DNA of 64,000 nucleotides, taken from NCBI GenBank assembly GCA_020740775.1, contig JAHEWK010000003.1, forward strand, positions 2,170,001-2,234,000. Direction: 5' to 3'. The position numbers and the translations under genes were made by a program. Below, piece after piece: positions 52,897 through 63,752 of the stretch. The notes beneath the pieces are model-generated. The model was not told the origin of the DNA and made no database searches. It saw nothing but the letters and a program-made list of their open reading frames with translations. The first letter of the stretch is position 1, and each line of letters starts with the position of its first letter. The stretch comes from Ilyonectria destructans. Lineage: Eukaryota; Ascomycota; Sordariomycetes; Hypocreales; Nectriaceae.

Positions 52897-55420
52897 TTAA
52901 TGATGAGGGCAGCGATGAAGCATTGCAGAATATGAATCAGATCTGATGTAGTTGAAGAGTGTTTATTGGTGGTCTCCTCCGATGGTGTCTCCGATGGTGT
53001 CCTGGTGGTCGCCTCCGCTGGTGTGCGGTCCGCCATGCCGGTGCCCGAACGTCTTGGGTTACCATGTAGTACTCGTATGGCACACTGTTTGAGGTCGGGT
53101 ATCACGGCGCCTCGTACGCTCTAGTCTCGACCAAGCCGATCTAGACGGTCTAGGGGAATGGTTGACTCGTTTCGGGATGGCTCCAGAACTTTATTCAGAA
53201 GCGCACAGAAACTTGTGCCTGAACAGTGTCGTAGCGGCGGTGATGGAGACGGGTAAGGAGGGTCAAGTCCAGGGCCAGGGAGGAAAGGACATAGCCTCCC
53301 CTTGGCGAGGTAATTATTGGGAGCAAACGCAGCAAACGCAACAAACCCTTGCGCTTCAGGGTCTGAGATGGTGTGCACTCTGCCCCATGTCGAGTGCCGC
53401 TACGGAGTCAATGTCGAGGTCAGGCCAAGCGGCGCTTCTAGACCGACCGATTTGTCTGAGGTGCGGCGTTGCGGTGCCGTGCCGGTGGATGATTGTGGCG
53501 GTTAAGGACACTGTTGGCGCGCCAGAGTTACAGCAGAATAGGAAGGTATTTGCCCTGTGGGTAGCGTATTGACAGGCCTGTAGGCCCTGTAGGCCCGTAG
53601 GGAGAACACAGAGAGGAGCTGGCTCCTTTGGGCCTCCGGTTGTTTGGGCATCTTACGCAGAACTCTTGTTAATACCATGTTACACCTGCCTGTTATCGGG
53701 AAGAATGGGCTCGTTGGGCCATATGATCATCTCCGGGCAGCCAATAAATGTCTTGGCATCTGGCGACATGTTCCAATGTTCCATCAGCCAGTTCATTACA
53801 ACTCTCTGGATAATTAGACGCTGTCTCTCCCCGCCCCCTTTAAAGTTAAGGTACACGGGGCGTAACCGGCTGGTCATGATGACACCAGCGGCCGTCCATA
53901 GTTGTCCCTCGGGGCGAGGTTCCGCATCGCAGGACAAGGGCATCTGAGACAAAGCCCACTCCAGAAGCCCATTGTGAGGAGGAGGACGACGACAATGGCA
54001 GCCAACCATCATAGCGAGGGTACGGGGAGCCAGAGGCAAAGACCCGGGAATGGGGGAGCCAACCGGATGCTGTGGCGAAATGCCAGTGCAGCGGATACTG
54101 TGCAGATTAGGCGGCGTGGGGAGGTGCTGTCTGACGAAGCCTCGGCTCTGCGCAGCCCACAAGCCAAGCCTTCCTTGCTATCTAAGTGTCAGTTCAAACA
54201 AGTCCAGTGGCAAAATACAGTGCGGATAGCGCCCCGCTGTACGCGGGTCGTTCGGAAGTCGTTCCTCTTGGAGTCGTCCCTTCTCTGGGGAAGTACGGAG
54301 TACGAATTCAGCGCAGCGTCATCGTCTCGTCGCCGCTCCCCTGTCTCCAATGTTGTTGTTCGCCGCAGTCGGCGAGCGACCTTTCTTGCGCTGTACTCGA
54401 GCACCTGCTGCGCCTTGGTCGATCATGGCCAACTTGTTTCCTCTCATCACCACACAAATTTGCTAACCCCAAGCCATCGTGGGCTCGTCTATGCAATAAC
54501 GACGAAAACCCGCTGCTTGTAGACAAGCCTCGCTCCGCCGTCTCAGTTATTTGTTTTGTTTTTTTGTCCACCATTCTTTTTGCCCCCCGTCCGGGGCCTG
54601 TCGTTCCTGTACCTAGTACGGCTGACGGAGTCCCTGTCCCGATTGAGGTACCTCTACAGTCCTCCAATCCAACCCTCCAACTCTTCTGCGCACGACTTAG
54701 GCCAATCATCCAATCCCATCTTCAGAGGCCAGCTTTCGGACCAGCTCACCGACGGAGAGCGAAAATAGCCAAGTCAACACCGCTTGGCTTGTTTTGATTG
54801 TGACGACGCACTGCATTGTGCCGTTATCTTTTGTCGTCGACGATCGTCCATCAGCTCGCCCGTCTCAGACCATCCCGCTTCTCGACTTGGGGGCCCACCC
54901 TGCTCCTCGCGTCGTCGCCTCTCCTCTCCTCCTTGGTCCTCCTTGGGCAAAGCTTCCAAATACTCCACCAAAAGCCCACTGGAGCGCCCACTCGCACCGT
55001 CCTGGCCCAGACTCCACTGTCTCCACGGCCCAGCCGCCTACCTGCCAGCCTGCTGCCAGCCCTGCGTTGCAGTGCGTTGCGTTGCGTTGCGTTGCGCTGC
55101 GTAGCATCCATCGTCTGAGCGACACTCTTGTCTGGCTGACAATCCTCCGGCCTTCCCCCCCACCCCCGGTTTCCCGGCCCCCGGCCTAGCAGACGATCCT
55201 CCTCAAGAACTTGACGTCTTCACTCCCGAAACCTGGCCACGCCCAGTACCACATTCATTCAACTCCATCGACCTGCCATCCTCGATCCCCGACTCCGCCG
55301 CCTGGATCCCCCCCATCGACGAATGAATTAGCCCGCTGCGCCTCTCACCCCGTGCCTCGATCAATCTCGCGTGGTGCAACCACCACCTGTCCACGCTCCA
55401 GCCCCTTCGTCGGCTCTAAA
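52897..55420. other. intergenic region with simple repeats
   Basis: About 2.5 kb. Just after AP-1 beta (52975-53030) there are repeated TCTCCGATGGTG-like units. A (TGCGT)n microsatellite lies at about 55063-55101. Frames at 53680-54162 minus and 54186-54797 plus are unsupported. The right end is a pyrimidine-rich leader of the ubiquitin-fold gene. Confidence 0.5.
55063..55101. repeat. TGCGT pentanucleotide microsatellite
   Basis: About six units of GCGTT/TGCGT with one interruption, in the leader or promoter of the downstream gene. Confidence 0.75.
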
Positions 55421-56270
55421 ATGTCGGCACCAGCGGATTCCACTCAGAGTGGTGGCAAGGCCGTCTCCGACGAGACTTCACGGCTCGATCAACCCAAGGA
55501 CGCTGTGCCGATGGAGAGCATGCCTCAGCCGCCATTCGAAGCGGCTCCCGCTGCGCACGATGCCGATAAGACCATCCTCACCAAGGATGACACCAAGCCC
55601 TCGTCCTCCACCGCCGTTCCATCTACATCCGAGTCGCCCGAGCAGTCCGCCGTCACGGCAGCCGCATCTCTCAAAGGCAAGGAGAAAGAGAATGCTCCCC
55701 CGCCGCCAGCCAAGGAGTCGCAAGACGCGGTCATGGCCATCGGGGCAGCCGTTGACGACATCAAATCCGTCATGCCAGGCGTTTCCGACGGTCCCGTCTG
55801 CAACATCACCCTGCTTCTAACATCTGGCAGCCGCCACCCGTATAAGATCGATTCCAAATACCTAAGCAGGAGGAACGTAGACATCCCCGACCAAACCGAG
55901 AGTGGACAGCCCGACCCCTTTAGCATCAGCATCTACACTCTCAAAGAACTCATTCTGCGAGAATGGCGAAGCGATTGGGAGGCAAAGCCATCGAGCCCCA
56001 GCAGCATTAGACTGATTCATTTTGGAAAATTACTGGATGACAAGGAGCCACTGAAGAGTAAACCCCACCACATAGTTGCATTCCTAGGTGCGTTATGCTA
56101 ATCGATTATCAGAGTACCAGCTCAGTACGGAGACCCCGAACGTGGTGCACATGAGCATCCGGCCTCAGGATCTCGATGAGGAGGAGCCAAAGTCTGGGAG
56201 TAAGAACCTCGCCTCGGGCGGTGCTGACGGCCAACGCCAGCGAGGAGGCGGCTGCTGCGTAGTGTTATGA
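55421..56270 (+). CDS. prenylated membrane-anchored ubiquitin-fold protein
   Basis: Two exons (55421-56057, 56113-56270) join in frame (EPLKKYQLSTE) to give 264 residues. Residues 1-120 are Ala/Pro/Ser/Glu-rich and disordered. From about 125 the chain reads as a ubiquitin/Rad60-SUMO-like fold: CNITLLLTSGSRHPYKID, TLKELILREWRSDWE, SIRLIHFGKLLDDKEPL and NVVHMSIRP. The Gly-rich tail ends GGGCCVVL. The last four residues CVVL are a CaaX box with Leu, predicting geranylgeranylation, with a neighbouring Cys that could be palmitoylated. It resembles MUB proteins of plants and animals and their fungal counterparts. The partner, likely an E2 enzyme, is not evident. An upstream in-frame start at 55211 is less likely. 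Confidence 0.83.
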
Positions 56271-56804
56271 GCACCATCTGTATTGGGATAGAAGCGATTT
56301 TCTGGAGCGAAACCGGGCCCGACCCATCATGCTCAAGCGGTACATAAACGTCGTGCGTCGGACCTCATCGAACACCTCCGGCACGAGGAAGCGTGTCTGA
56401 TAACATTCGGCTGGCTCAAAGATCGGCCTACCTCTGGCAACTCGATGCCTGACCATCACTCTCTCTTGTCTTTTTTTTTTGGTCTATTGTCTTACACACG
56501 GAGAAGCGAATGATGGGAACGACTCGTGGAAGATGGGGAAATCGGAGTCTACATTGGCGTAACATGTATAAATGTAATTCTTTGTTTGTCTTTCGGTACC
56601 TCTGCCCCCGGCATTGGCGTCGGTGCGCATGTCCATAGCAGGATAGATGGCATTCACATTGCTGTACTCTGCACGCTCTCACATGTGACTTGTTCTGTCT
56701 TGGGGATTCATTCATGCCCGACGGTTTATCATGCTCTAAGGTGTATCGAGTTGTTGTACATTGGTTCCTTGTTCCCCGTTCTTTTCCGGTTAGATATGGA
56801 ACGT
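56271..56804. other. convergent 3' spacer
   Basis: Between the ubiquitin-fold gene and UMP1. It contains a T10 run near 56470. No gene is seen. Confidence 0.55.
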
Positions 56805-57331
56805 TTACTGGATCTTGAGCTTCTTCTCCATCTCATCGTGGAAACCGGCAACACCCCTAGTCTCATCGCCAGTGTAGATATCCTCCCAGGTAATCATATC
56901 CTCACGGCCCTTGAGGATCTCCTCGTGGAGGCTAGGAAGGCCACCAGCGAGGGCCATGGGCCGCCACTCGCCATCACGGACGATCTTCAGCTCCATCCCG
57001 CGGCGAATAGGCTCGGCGATACCAAAGGTGCGTCGCAGGGTCTCCATGCGCAGGGCCTCCTGAGTAGCCTCCCAGTTCTTGAGGCGGGCCTCGAGGGGAT
57101 GGGCGGAGACGGGTAGGTTGGACTTGGCGTCGTGGGGGTTGATGCCGACGCCGTGGCGGAGGGTGTCGTGAACGCCGGGCGCGGAGGGCGCAGACGAGGA
57201 GTGCGAAGTGTGGGAGAAGGTTTTGGGGTTGGAGTTGGCGGGGACGATGCGCATCGACTGTGTGAGGGTGATGAGGTTAGCCTTGCGGATGGGGAGGGAG
57301 GAGGGCTTGTGGGAGAGGTGTAGCTTACCAT
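56805..57331 (-). CDS. UMP1: proteasome maturation factor UMP1
   Basis: UMP1 assembles with the nascent 20S core and is degraded on its maturation. Two exons, 57331-57329 and 57257-56805, give 151 residues. The first exon consists of the ATG alone. After the 71-nt intron the chain runs MSMRIVPANSNP, matching the MSM.IVP start of known UMP1 proteins. The conserved core is visible: HPLEARLKNWEATQEALRME, RTFGIAEPIRRGMELKIV, LHEEILKGREDMITWEDIY. Divergent from the ABC ATPase with 412 bp between starts. Confidence 0.95.
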
Positions 57332-57743
57332 CTTGGCGGCTGGGGGGATGGAGTTCGTGGAAGCGGGTTGGTTGAGCTGAGCTGTGGAATTAGAGGCCCC
57401 GGTGATCTTTCGACGGGTGCGAGGGCGTCGGTGAAGGCGGTGGTGGAGTGCTGCGGTTGAGGTTGATGGAGTTGCTTGCTTGAGGTTGACGACAGCTCCA
57501 GGCTTAGGCAGTCGAACAGCCTCGCGTCGGCCAGTTGGAGGAGGTACGTACCGCCTTGTGCGTGCTGGCTCCTCTGAAGGCGGCGGCAACACCCGTGTCC
57601 GAAAAGGTACGTACCAATTCTCCTACGGCATCGTTACCCCGGAATTTCATGACCATCGTCATTGTTCCGAAGTCGGGTCACTAAGACTCAGCGAAATCGC
57701 TGCAGATGGGCTCTCGAGACTTCAGAGATACTCAATCGGCATC
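57332..57743. promoter_or_regulatory. divergent promoter, UMP1 / ABC ATPase
   Basis: A 412-bp interval. The + strand frame is open back to 57480, so the ABC protein could start upstream, but the Met at 57744 is preferred because earlier residues look non-coding. Confidence 0.4.
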
Positions 57744-59681
57744 ATGAGGCCCCTCACGTCGCGCCCACCCATCATCCGCATCGCCAATGGCACCTTCTAC
57801 CGTCGCCACCCCAACACAGCCTCGTCGCACCCGAACCCGCCGCTGTTCAGCGACTTGAGCTTCGAGCTCGCCTCTGCGTCATCCACGCCACGCAACTGGT
57901 GCATCGTTGGGCCTTCACTCTCTGGGAAGACCACCTTGCTGCAGGCGCTGAGGGGCCGTTTACTGTGCGAGCCGCCCTCCGCGAGGTCCTACCCGTACTT
58001 GTCTACGGATGCCGTGCCGAATCGTCTGAAAACGCCCACCAAGGCGATTCAGTATGTGGGCTTTGATGCTGAACAGGGTGCAGGTGGCTTGGCTGGGAGC
58101 GCCGGCACATCCGCGTATCTGTCTGCGCGGTACGAGTCGAGACGGGAGATCACGGACTTTTCGCTACAAGACTTCCTTCTCGGCAACACGGAGCTGAACC
58201 CGCTTAAGACGGCACCTGAGGATGATGACGGCAGCATCTCGCCACAGCTATTCAACCGTGTGGTCAAGGACCTAAGGCTGGACCACCTTCTCGAGCTTCC
58301 GGTGTCCTTCCTGAGCAACGGCCAAGGCCGACGAGCCCGCATTGCCCGAGCCTTGCTAACCAAACCTGAAGTGCTGCTCTTGGATGAGCCCTTCATGGGG
58401 CTGGATCCTCCCACCGTGACGGGACTGAGCCCATTGCTACAGTCTCTAGCCGCGCAAGCTAGCCCGCGGCTCATACTGAGTGCCCGTCCTCAGGACCCGG
58501 TCCCGGAGTGGGTGACTCATCTGTTATATCTGAGGACAGACTGCCAGATCGGCTCAATGGGTCCCAAGGAGGAAGTCCTCGATGGCTTACAGAAGTACGT
58601 CCAAGGGGTGCGAAATGGCGCACTAGCCGAGGATAAGAAGCTGCCCATTCACTCACTCGCCGACATTGGCCGTGTATTAGCTACAAGTGCGAAAGACTCA
58701 AGTCAAATAGACAAGGGACAGACTTTCTACCGGGGCCTGGAGCCCGTCAATCCTGATGCTGAACCCCTGGTGGAAATGGACGGGTGCAAGGTCCAGTACC
58801 GTGGCAAAATCGCACTGGGAAATTGGACGCAGCAGACTGTGGATGGCCCCAAGGGTGGTTTGATCTGGACGGTCCGACGCGGAGAGCGCTGGGGTGTCTT
58901 CGGTCCCAACGGATCAGGGAAGACTACCATTGTGTCCTTGCTCTGCTCAGATCATCCGCAGTCTTACTCTCTCCCTATCAAGCTGTTTGGGCGGTCTCGT
59001 CTACCAGAGCCCGGCTCCGGCGAGCGGCCGCTTACATTCTGGGATATCCAGTCCCGTATCGGTCACTCAAGCCCCGAGGTTCACCAACATATGCCCCGCC
59101 GCCTGACGGTGCGGCAGGTCATCGAGAACGCGTGGTCAGAGACCTTTGGCGGTATACCCAAGCTAGACGATGGGGCGCGGGAGAAGGTTGAAGCTGCGCT
59201 CAAATGGTTTGCTGCAGAGCTGAACCCGGAGTACTCGTCGGCATCCTCTCATCAGAGCCTCGCCTGGGCGGATGAGTACCTCTTCGGTGGCCTGTCTTTC
59301 AGCGCGCAGCGAGTCGCACTTTTCATTAGGTCGATGATCAAGAGCCCCGATGTGGTGGTGCTCGACGAGGCCTTTAGCGGCATGGACGACGCGGTCCGTG
59401 ACAAGTGTACTCTGTTCCTCAACGAAGGCGAAGCCAAAACATACGAGAGCGAGGATATCGTGGATAGCGAGGCATCCCGGTCAGGAACCATCAAGGTCCC
59501 CGGTCTGTCGGACCAGCAGGCGCTCATTTGCATCGCGCACATCAAGGAGGAGGTGCCCAACAGCGTGAGGGAGTGGCTGTGCCTGCCGGAGGCGAATACA
59601 GAACAACCAGCACGGTTTGGAAGACTCGATGGACCATTAGCAGAGGAGGAGGCAAGATGGCAGCAGGTATGGGGCTTTTAG
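57744..59681 (+). CDS. soluble tandem ABC ATPase, ModF/YDR061W-like
   Basis: Two ABC cassettes and no membrane segments, 645 residues in one exon from Met 57744. Cassette 1 has Walker A GPSLSGKTTLL, signature LSNGQGRRARIARAL and Walker B LLLDEPFMGLD. Cassette 2 has Walker A GPNGSGKTTIV, a poor signature (FGGLSFSAQRVALFI) and Walker B VVVLDEAFSGMD. The arrangement matches bacterial ModF/PhrA and yeast YDR061W, whose role is unsettled; the yeast protein has been linked to mitochondria. The Arg-rich start (MRPLTSRPPIIRIANG) could be a weak targeting signal. The order suggests one active and one impaired composite site. It is not a transporter by itself. Confidence 0.85.
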   Translation: MRPLTSRPPIIRIANGTFYRRHPNTASSHPNPPLFSDLSFELASASSTPRNWCIVGPSLSGKTTLLQALRGRLLCEPPSARSYPYLSTDAVPNRLKTPTKAIQYVGFDAEQGAGGLAGSAGTSAYLSARYESRREITDFSLQDFLLGNTELNPLKTAPEDDDGSISPQLFNRVVKDLRLDHLLELPVSFLSNGQGRRARIARALLTKPEVLLLDEPFMGLDPPTVTGLSPLLQSLAAQASPRLILSARPQDPVPEWVTHLLYLRTDCQIGSMGPKEEVLDGLQKYVQGVRNGALAEDKKLPIHSLADIGRVLATSAKDSSQIDKGQTFYRGLEPVNPDAEPLVEMDGCKVQYRGKIALGNWTQQTVDGPKGGLIWTVRRGERWGVFGPNGSGKTTIVSLLCSDHPQSYSLPIKLFGRSRLPEPGSGERPLTFWDIQSRIGHSSPEVHQHMPRRLTVRQVIENAWSETFGGIPKLDDGAREKVEAALKWFAAELNPEYSSASSHQSLAWADEYLFGGLSFSAQRVALFIRSMIKSPDVVVLDEAFSGMDDAVRDKCTLFLNEGEAKTYESEDIVDSEASRSGTIKVPGLSDQQALICIAHIKEEVPNSVREWLCLPEANTEQPARFGRLDGPLAEEEARWQQVWGF

Positions 59682-60492
59682 ACGGAGTGATCTATCGAGC
59701 TGGCGACCAACTAGAATAGAATCCGGTTAGATGGGCGCAACTGCGCAAGTGATGACACAAAAAGAAGCAGAGTCATCCTGTCAAACAGAAGACGATGGAT
59801 TCCTGACCTGCGCTCGTGATTATACTCAAATAAATTGCCTACCTTAGCCCAGCTGACGCTTTAGTAAAGAAGCCAATGCTCGTTCTATCATGTTGCCTGA
59901 ACCTAGAGCAAGGAACACGGTCGCCGTCCTCCACTCAAGGCCAGAGTTCCCTCGAAGATCGAGTGTGGAGCGCCATCACATCCATTATCAAGTATTGAAG
60001 CCCAGTTATCTTCCTTACAGCGGCTAAGCCCAGTCAATCATGTGAGGATCACACTGGTTGCCCATCTTGGCAAACTGTGAGTTCTGAACAGGACGGTTCC
60101 AGTAAGCTTGTACTTGAAACTTGGAGTCTCGGTCGACTGGCGCGATGCTTGGGCTGACGGCTAGAGCTCTGAGAGCGGCGAACTTGAGTCGATCAAGTCC
60201 TGGTGTGGGAGAGATAACTGGCCGCCCGCGTCAGTGGATGAAAGTTTTGATTAATCACGGCGTGGAATGGAATTCGAATATTCGCATGTTCTATTGCTGC
60301 CGTGTAGTCGGAGTGGGCCCACAGTGCCAATAGCTAGGTGCCGCTATTGCGCAATTGCAACCACCAAACGCCGCCACACCAGAGACAACTTACATCATTC
60401 ATCCTAAAACATCGTCACATGCCTCAACCTCTCGTCGCCCTGCTCTCTCACAACCTCCCGCAACCGCAATCGCACCAAATTGCCTGACCATC
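59682..60492. other. intergenic region with a possible lone exon
   Basis: Mostly spacer. On the minus strand, 60219-60026 reads as a coding-like exon after a CACTGAC...CCAG acceptor, ending in CDPHMIDWA and a stop. No first exon joins in phase. Confidence 0.4.
60026..60219 (-). other. possible terminal exon of an unresolved small gene
   Basis: About 63 open codons reading ISPTPGLDRLKFAALRALAV, then QAYWNRPVQNSQFAKMGNQC and a TAG stop at 60026-60028. The upstream ATG at about 60288 and its GTGATT donor leave the wrong phase. The opposite strand is also open, so chance is not excluded. Confidence 0.25.
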
Positions 60493-61436
60493 ATGCCATC
60501 TCACCTGCGCGACATCGACGATGAAGACCTGACGTTCCGCGCGTGCTGCGCACCATTCGCGACCCTGACTGAGCCTATTGATTTGACGGCACTCGAGTAC
60601 GTAGTCTCTCGCATTGAAGCTTCCTCTCCCCAGTTCCCAGACCCCATGTATTGCTATGCGTGATCTTCCAACCAGAGGAGAGGCTTACGCACTCCGTGTT
60701 GCTGGTGTGTAGTGCAAACAGTCCCTCCGGCTGGTGGACCTTCTTCCAGTGGCCCTTCTTTGGTCCACTGCTCGTTGAGAACGAGAGCAGCGATGCGCGC
60801 GACCACTGCGCCAACGAGAGAAGTATGCCTCCTATCTCACTCTCCATAATCTATAAATTCCCGCCGGTCTCGATTCCTGAGCCTTCGCAACTCAACTCAT
60901 CTCATTTTCCCTCGGCTCGGTCCTTCTAACCACGCTCGCTCTCTAGCCTTCCTCTCGTACCTCCGTCTCTCTATCTACATGGCAGTCGTCTCTATTGCCA
61001 TCACTGTCTCCTTCCACTTGAAAAACGAGCCCTCTCCGCTCGAGTTGCGCATGGCGAAACCGCTCGGCACCATCTTCTGGGCACTGTCGGTCATGACACT
61101 CTTTGCCGGCGTGGGCAACTACATCAGTAAGTCAATGGCTTTCTCTGTTCTGCTCGAGTACCACAACGCGGAGGTTCGGCCGAGAGGAAGGAAAATTCAT
61201 TCTAATGGGATTTATAGCAACGGTCAACCAGTACAGCAAGAGAGCAGCCATCGTGCAGATCGGATGGAAGACGCACGCGGTAAGTTCTCCGGCCTCTCCG
61301 GTCCAGCTGGCCAGATGTTGCCAGGACTTTCGGCTAACACAGAAGCCAGATTTTAACAATCACGGCAGTGTGTATCATAGGAACATGTATCGTACTTCTA
61401 GTCATCGCCAAGGTTCGCGACGCCAGCTCATCATGA
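60493..61436 (+). CDS. DUF202-domain membrane protein
   Basis: Five exons: 60493-60596, 60722-60822, 60947-61126, 61218-61279 and 61350-61436, giving 177 residues. Exon 2 may instead start at 60641, giving 204. The core is the DUF202 (YidH-like) domain of three helices: NESSDARDHCANER/TFLSYLRLSIYM, then IFWALSVMTLFAGVGNYI, NQYSKRAAIVQIGWKTHA and ILTITAVCIIGTCIVLLVI. The domain is shared with the VTC1 membrane part of the polyphosphate polymerase complex, but no other VTC domain is present. The localisation is unknown. It converges with the glycosyltransferase-like gene, 130 bp between stops. Confidence 0.85.
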
Positions 61437-61566
61437 GATTCGTAATTTGCAGTTCAATTCATTCAAAATCGCTAGCGCCTGAGCCACCAGTGCCCATAAA
61501 GATGCAACTCTCATCATGCAAATGATATCTATGCTGTTCCAAACCAATCACAATACCCTTAGCCCT

Positions 61567-63752
61567 TTATGCCTTCTTCTTATTCGTACAAAACAGATCA
61601 CGGGCAGCCTTATCGGCCTTTGGCTCCTCCTCTTCGTCCTCTGCCGCTTTCTCCGGCACCTCGCATTGACCGACCTCTCGGCGGAACTGTCGCGCGTGCT
61701 GATGCGCAGCCTTCCGAAGGTCATCGAGCGCCGTCTGCTTGCCTTCCCAGGAGAGGAGCGGCAGGGCATTCAATTCAGCGACCTCCCCTCCTCGTGGCAG
61801 AGTCGCCAGCATATCTATTTGGGAATCCGGGTCGAATTTCAAAGTAGCCCGGTCCGCCTTTCCATTTTCCTCACTCTCAGCAAGCTCGTCGTCACCAATA
61901 TACTCCTCCGGCGTGTTGCCGAGATCGCTATGTGAACCCATGATGACATTTGCCGTCTCTTGACTCGGGTATAGTGTCAAGTAGCCCCGGAGGCACGAGA
62001 GCTGCAAAGCATACTCTAGCCAGGCTGGGTACTTCTTGCTAACGTCCTTTTTCGCCAGCATTGCCGGCATATCGTCCCTCGAACCTTGGGACTCTAGCAC
62101 CTGTGACACGTAGCCGTGCAACTCCACCCACTTTTTTCCGAGGAACAACGTGGCATCACTGCTCGGTGCCTGCCAGAGGAATGGACTGTTTGATTTCGCT
62201 GGAGAATCCTCGGGGATGCTGAAAGGAGTAGTCGCGTCAAGATGGGTGGTGGGCGACTGGAAACTGATACCCATGATATTATCGCTCCAGTCTCCAAGGA
62301 CGGATGCACTCGAGTACAGTGTGTTTAGAAGGGTGTATTTGACATCTAAGCAATTAGTAAATGCGCTTCTACTTCAGGTGCCTGGGGTCTTACAGTGGAA
62401 GAACTGAGGTGAGACTTCGGTATGAGGAGCGAGGACAAGGACATGAGACTGTCGAGGGTTGGTTGGCCAGAATGACTCCAAGAAGCGGGCCGAGCTCTCC
62501 TCCTCCGTGAGCTTGGTACGGGGGATTCGATGGCGGAGGGATAGCAGATTTGCTCTGGGCAGCTCCTTGAACCCTGACGATGGCCATTTAAATTTAGCCA
62601 GCATCTTCTCTAGGGGTACCTCGACCTCGGCAGGTAACTCGACAGTGAGGTGCGGAGGAGTCACAGCACTCATATCAGCCCGCGCAAGAGAGGCGAGAAG
62701 TCTGATCAGGTTTCCAGAACCAGTAGGCGGTGCTTGAATCACAATGTCAAAGTTCACACTGTTCCAGGCTGGGTGATGTAAGCTTTGGGGCTGTAAACTT
62801 CGGGAGATTGATGGACTAACCTGACAGCGCCGAAGCACCAAGTTGCGTGAGCCACGCGAGTCGGGTCCCTGGCTTATCGGGGAGCTCAATGAGGGTGGAT
62901 TTGGTGCCACGGATTTGGTCTCGGAACCCACGCAAAAAGAAGTCCTCCTCAGCATCGGTAGAGTCGATAATGACGGCCTGGGGGTGCATGTAATTATTCA
63001 TGAAGTCTGATTGCACATGAGTTAGAAGTCAACGACTCGTCCAGAGACGGTGATCTTACAGAGAGCACGAGCAGCAACAAGTCTCATCCTAGGCTCGCTA
63101 GAAATGGCAACACTGTCCGGGCGGGCATCTACACAGCAATTAGGCAATGGTCCATATGGCTTTCGGGGGCGGTAATACCATGGAGGAACAATTTGCAAGA
63201 GTTGTCGATCCCGTTGATCTCAAGGAGCTCCTTCATGGAGATTTCGCTCCTGCTTGATAGTGCAAAATGGACGTAGTTTTGTTCGCGCGCGGCCATCTGA
63301 CAGGCCATGGGAAGCAGCGTAGAGGCGCTCCGTAGACTGGCGGTAGCGAACAAGATGTTTTTGTTCCTTTCGATGCTGCCTCCAGTCCCGGATATGGACT
63401 GCAGCGTCTTGCCGAGCTCGGGGAACTTGATGGGTCCGCTATAGGTCCGCTCCGACACCCCTTGCTGCTTGCGCGGCGGATTGAACCCCGAGGACGAGCC
63501 CCGCGAGCTTGTTCGGTCGCCCGAGTCGGGGGATGAAGATTTAATTAGGCGGTAGATGGCGAATATGAGGAGGATGCAGAAGACGGCGTATGCGACAAGG
63601 CGGGCGACAGCTCGACGACGAGGAGGGCGGGTGGCTTGCCATTGAGTAGCGATTCTAGGGTGGCCAGGAGCACCAAGGTCGTCGTCCTTCTTCGCCATCT
63701 CCTCGTCGTCGGGCCAATATCGGGCTCTGGTTCTGCCTCGCGGGGGCGCCAT
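61567..63752 (-). CDS. type II membrane protein of the fungal glycosyltransferase-2-like family
   Basis: Five exons (63752-63179, 63128-63060, 63006-62821, 62768-62394, 62345-61567) all join in frame to give 660 residues. One membrane segment lies at about 50-69 (VAYAVFCILLIFAIYRLI) after an Arg-rich cytosolic tail, so the protein is probably type II and Golgi-resident. The lumenal part contains NKNILFATASLRSASTLLPM, QAVIIDSTDAEEDFFLRG, FDIVIQAPPTGSGNLIRLLA and HVLVLAPHTEVSPQFFHC. The last segments are those I associate with ascomycete proteins annotated glycosyltransferase 2; donor and acceptor sugars are not known. The C-terminus is acidic, then basic (EEEEPKADKAARDL). I could not point with confidence to a metal-binding DxD. 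Confidence 0.78.

Noticed and set aside
53680..54162. 160-codon minus-strand frame
   Set aside because: Some natural-looking stretches but no homology recalled, no start context and no introns supporting it.
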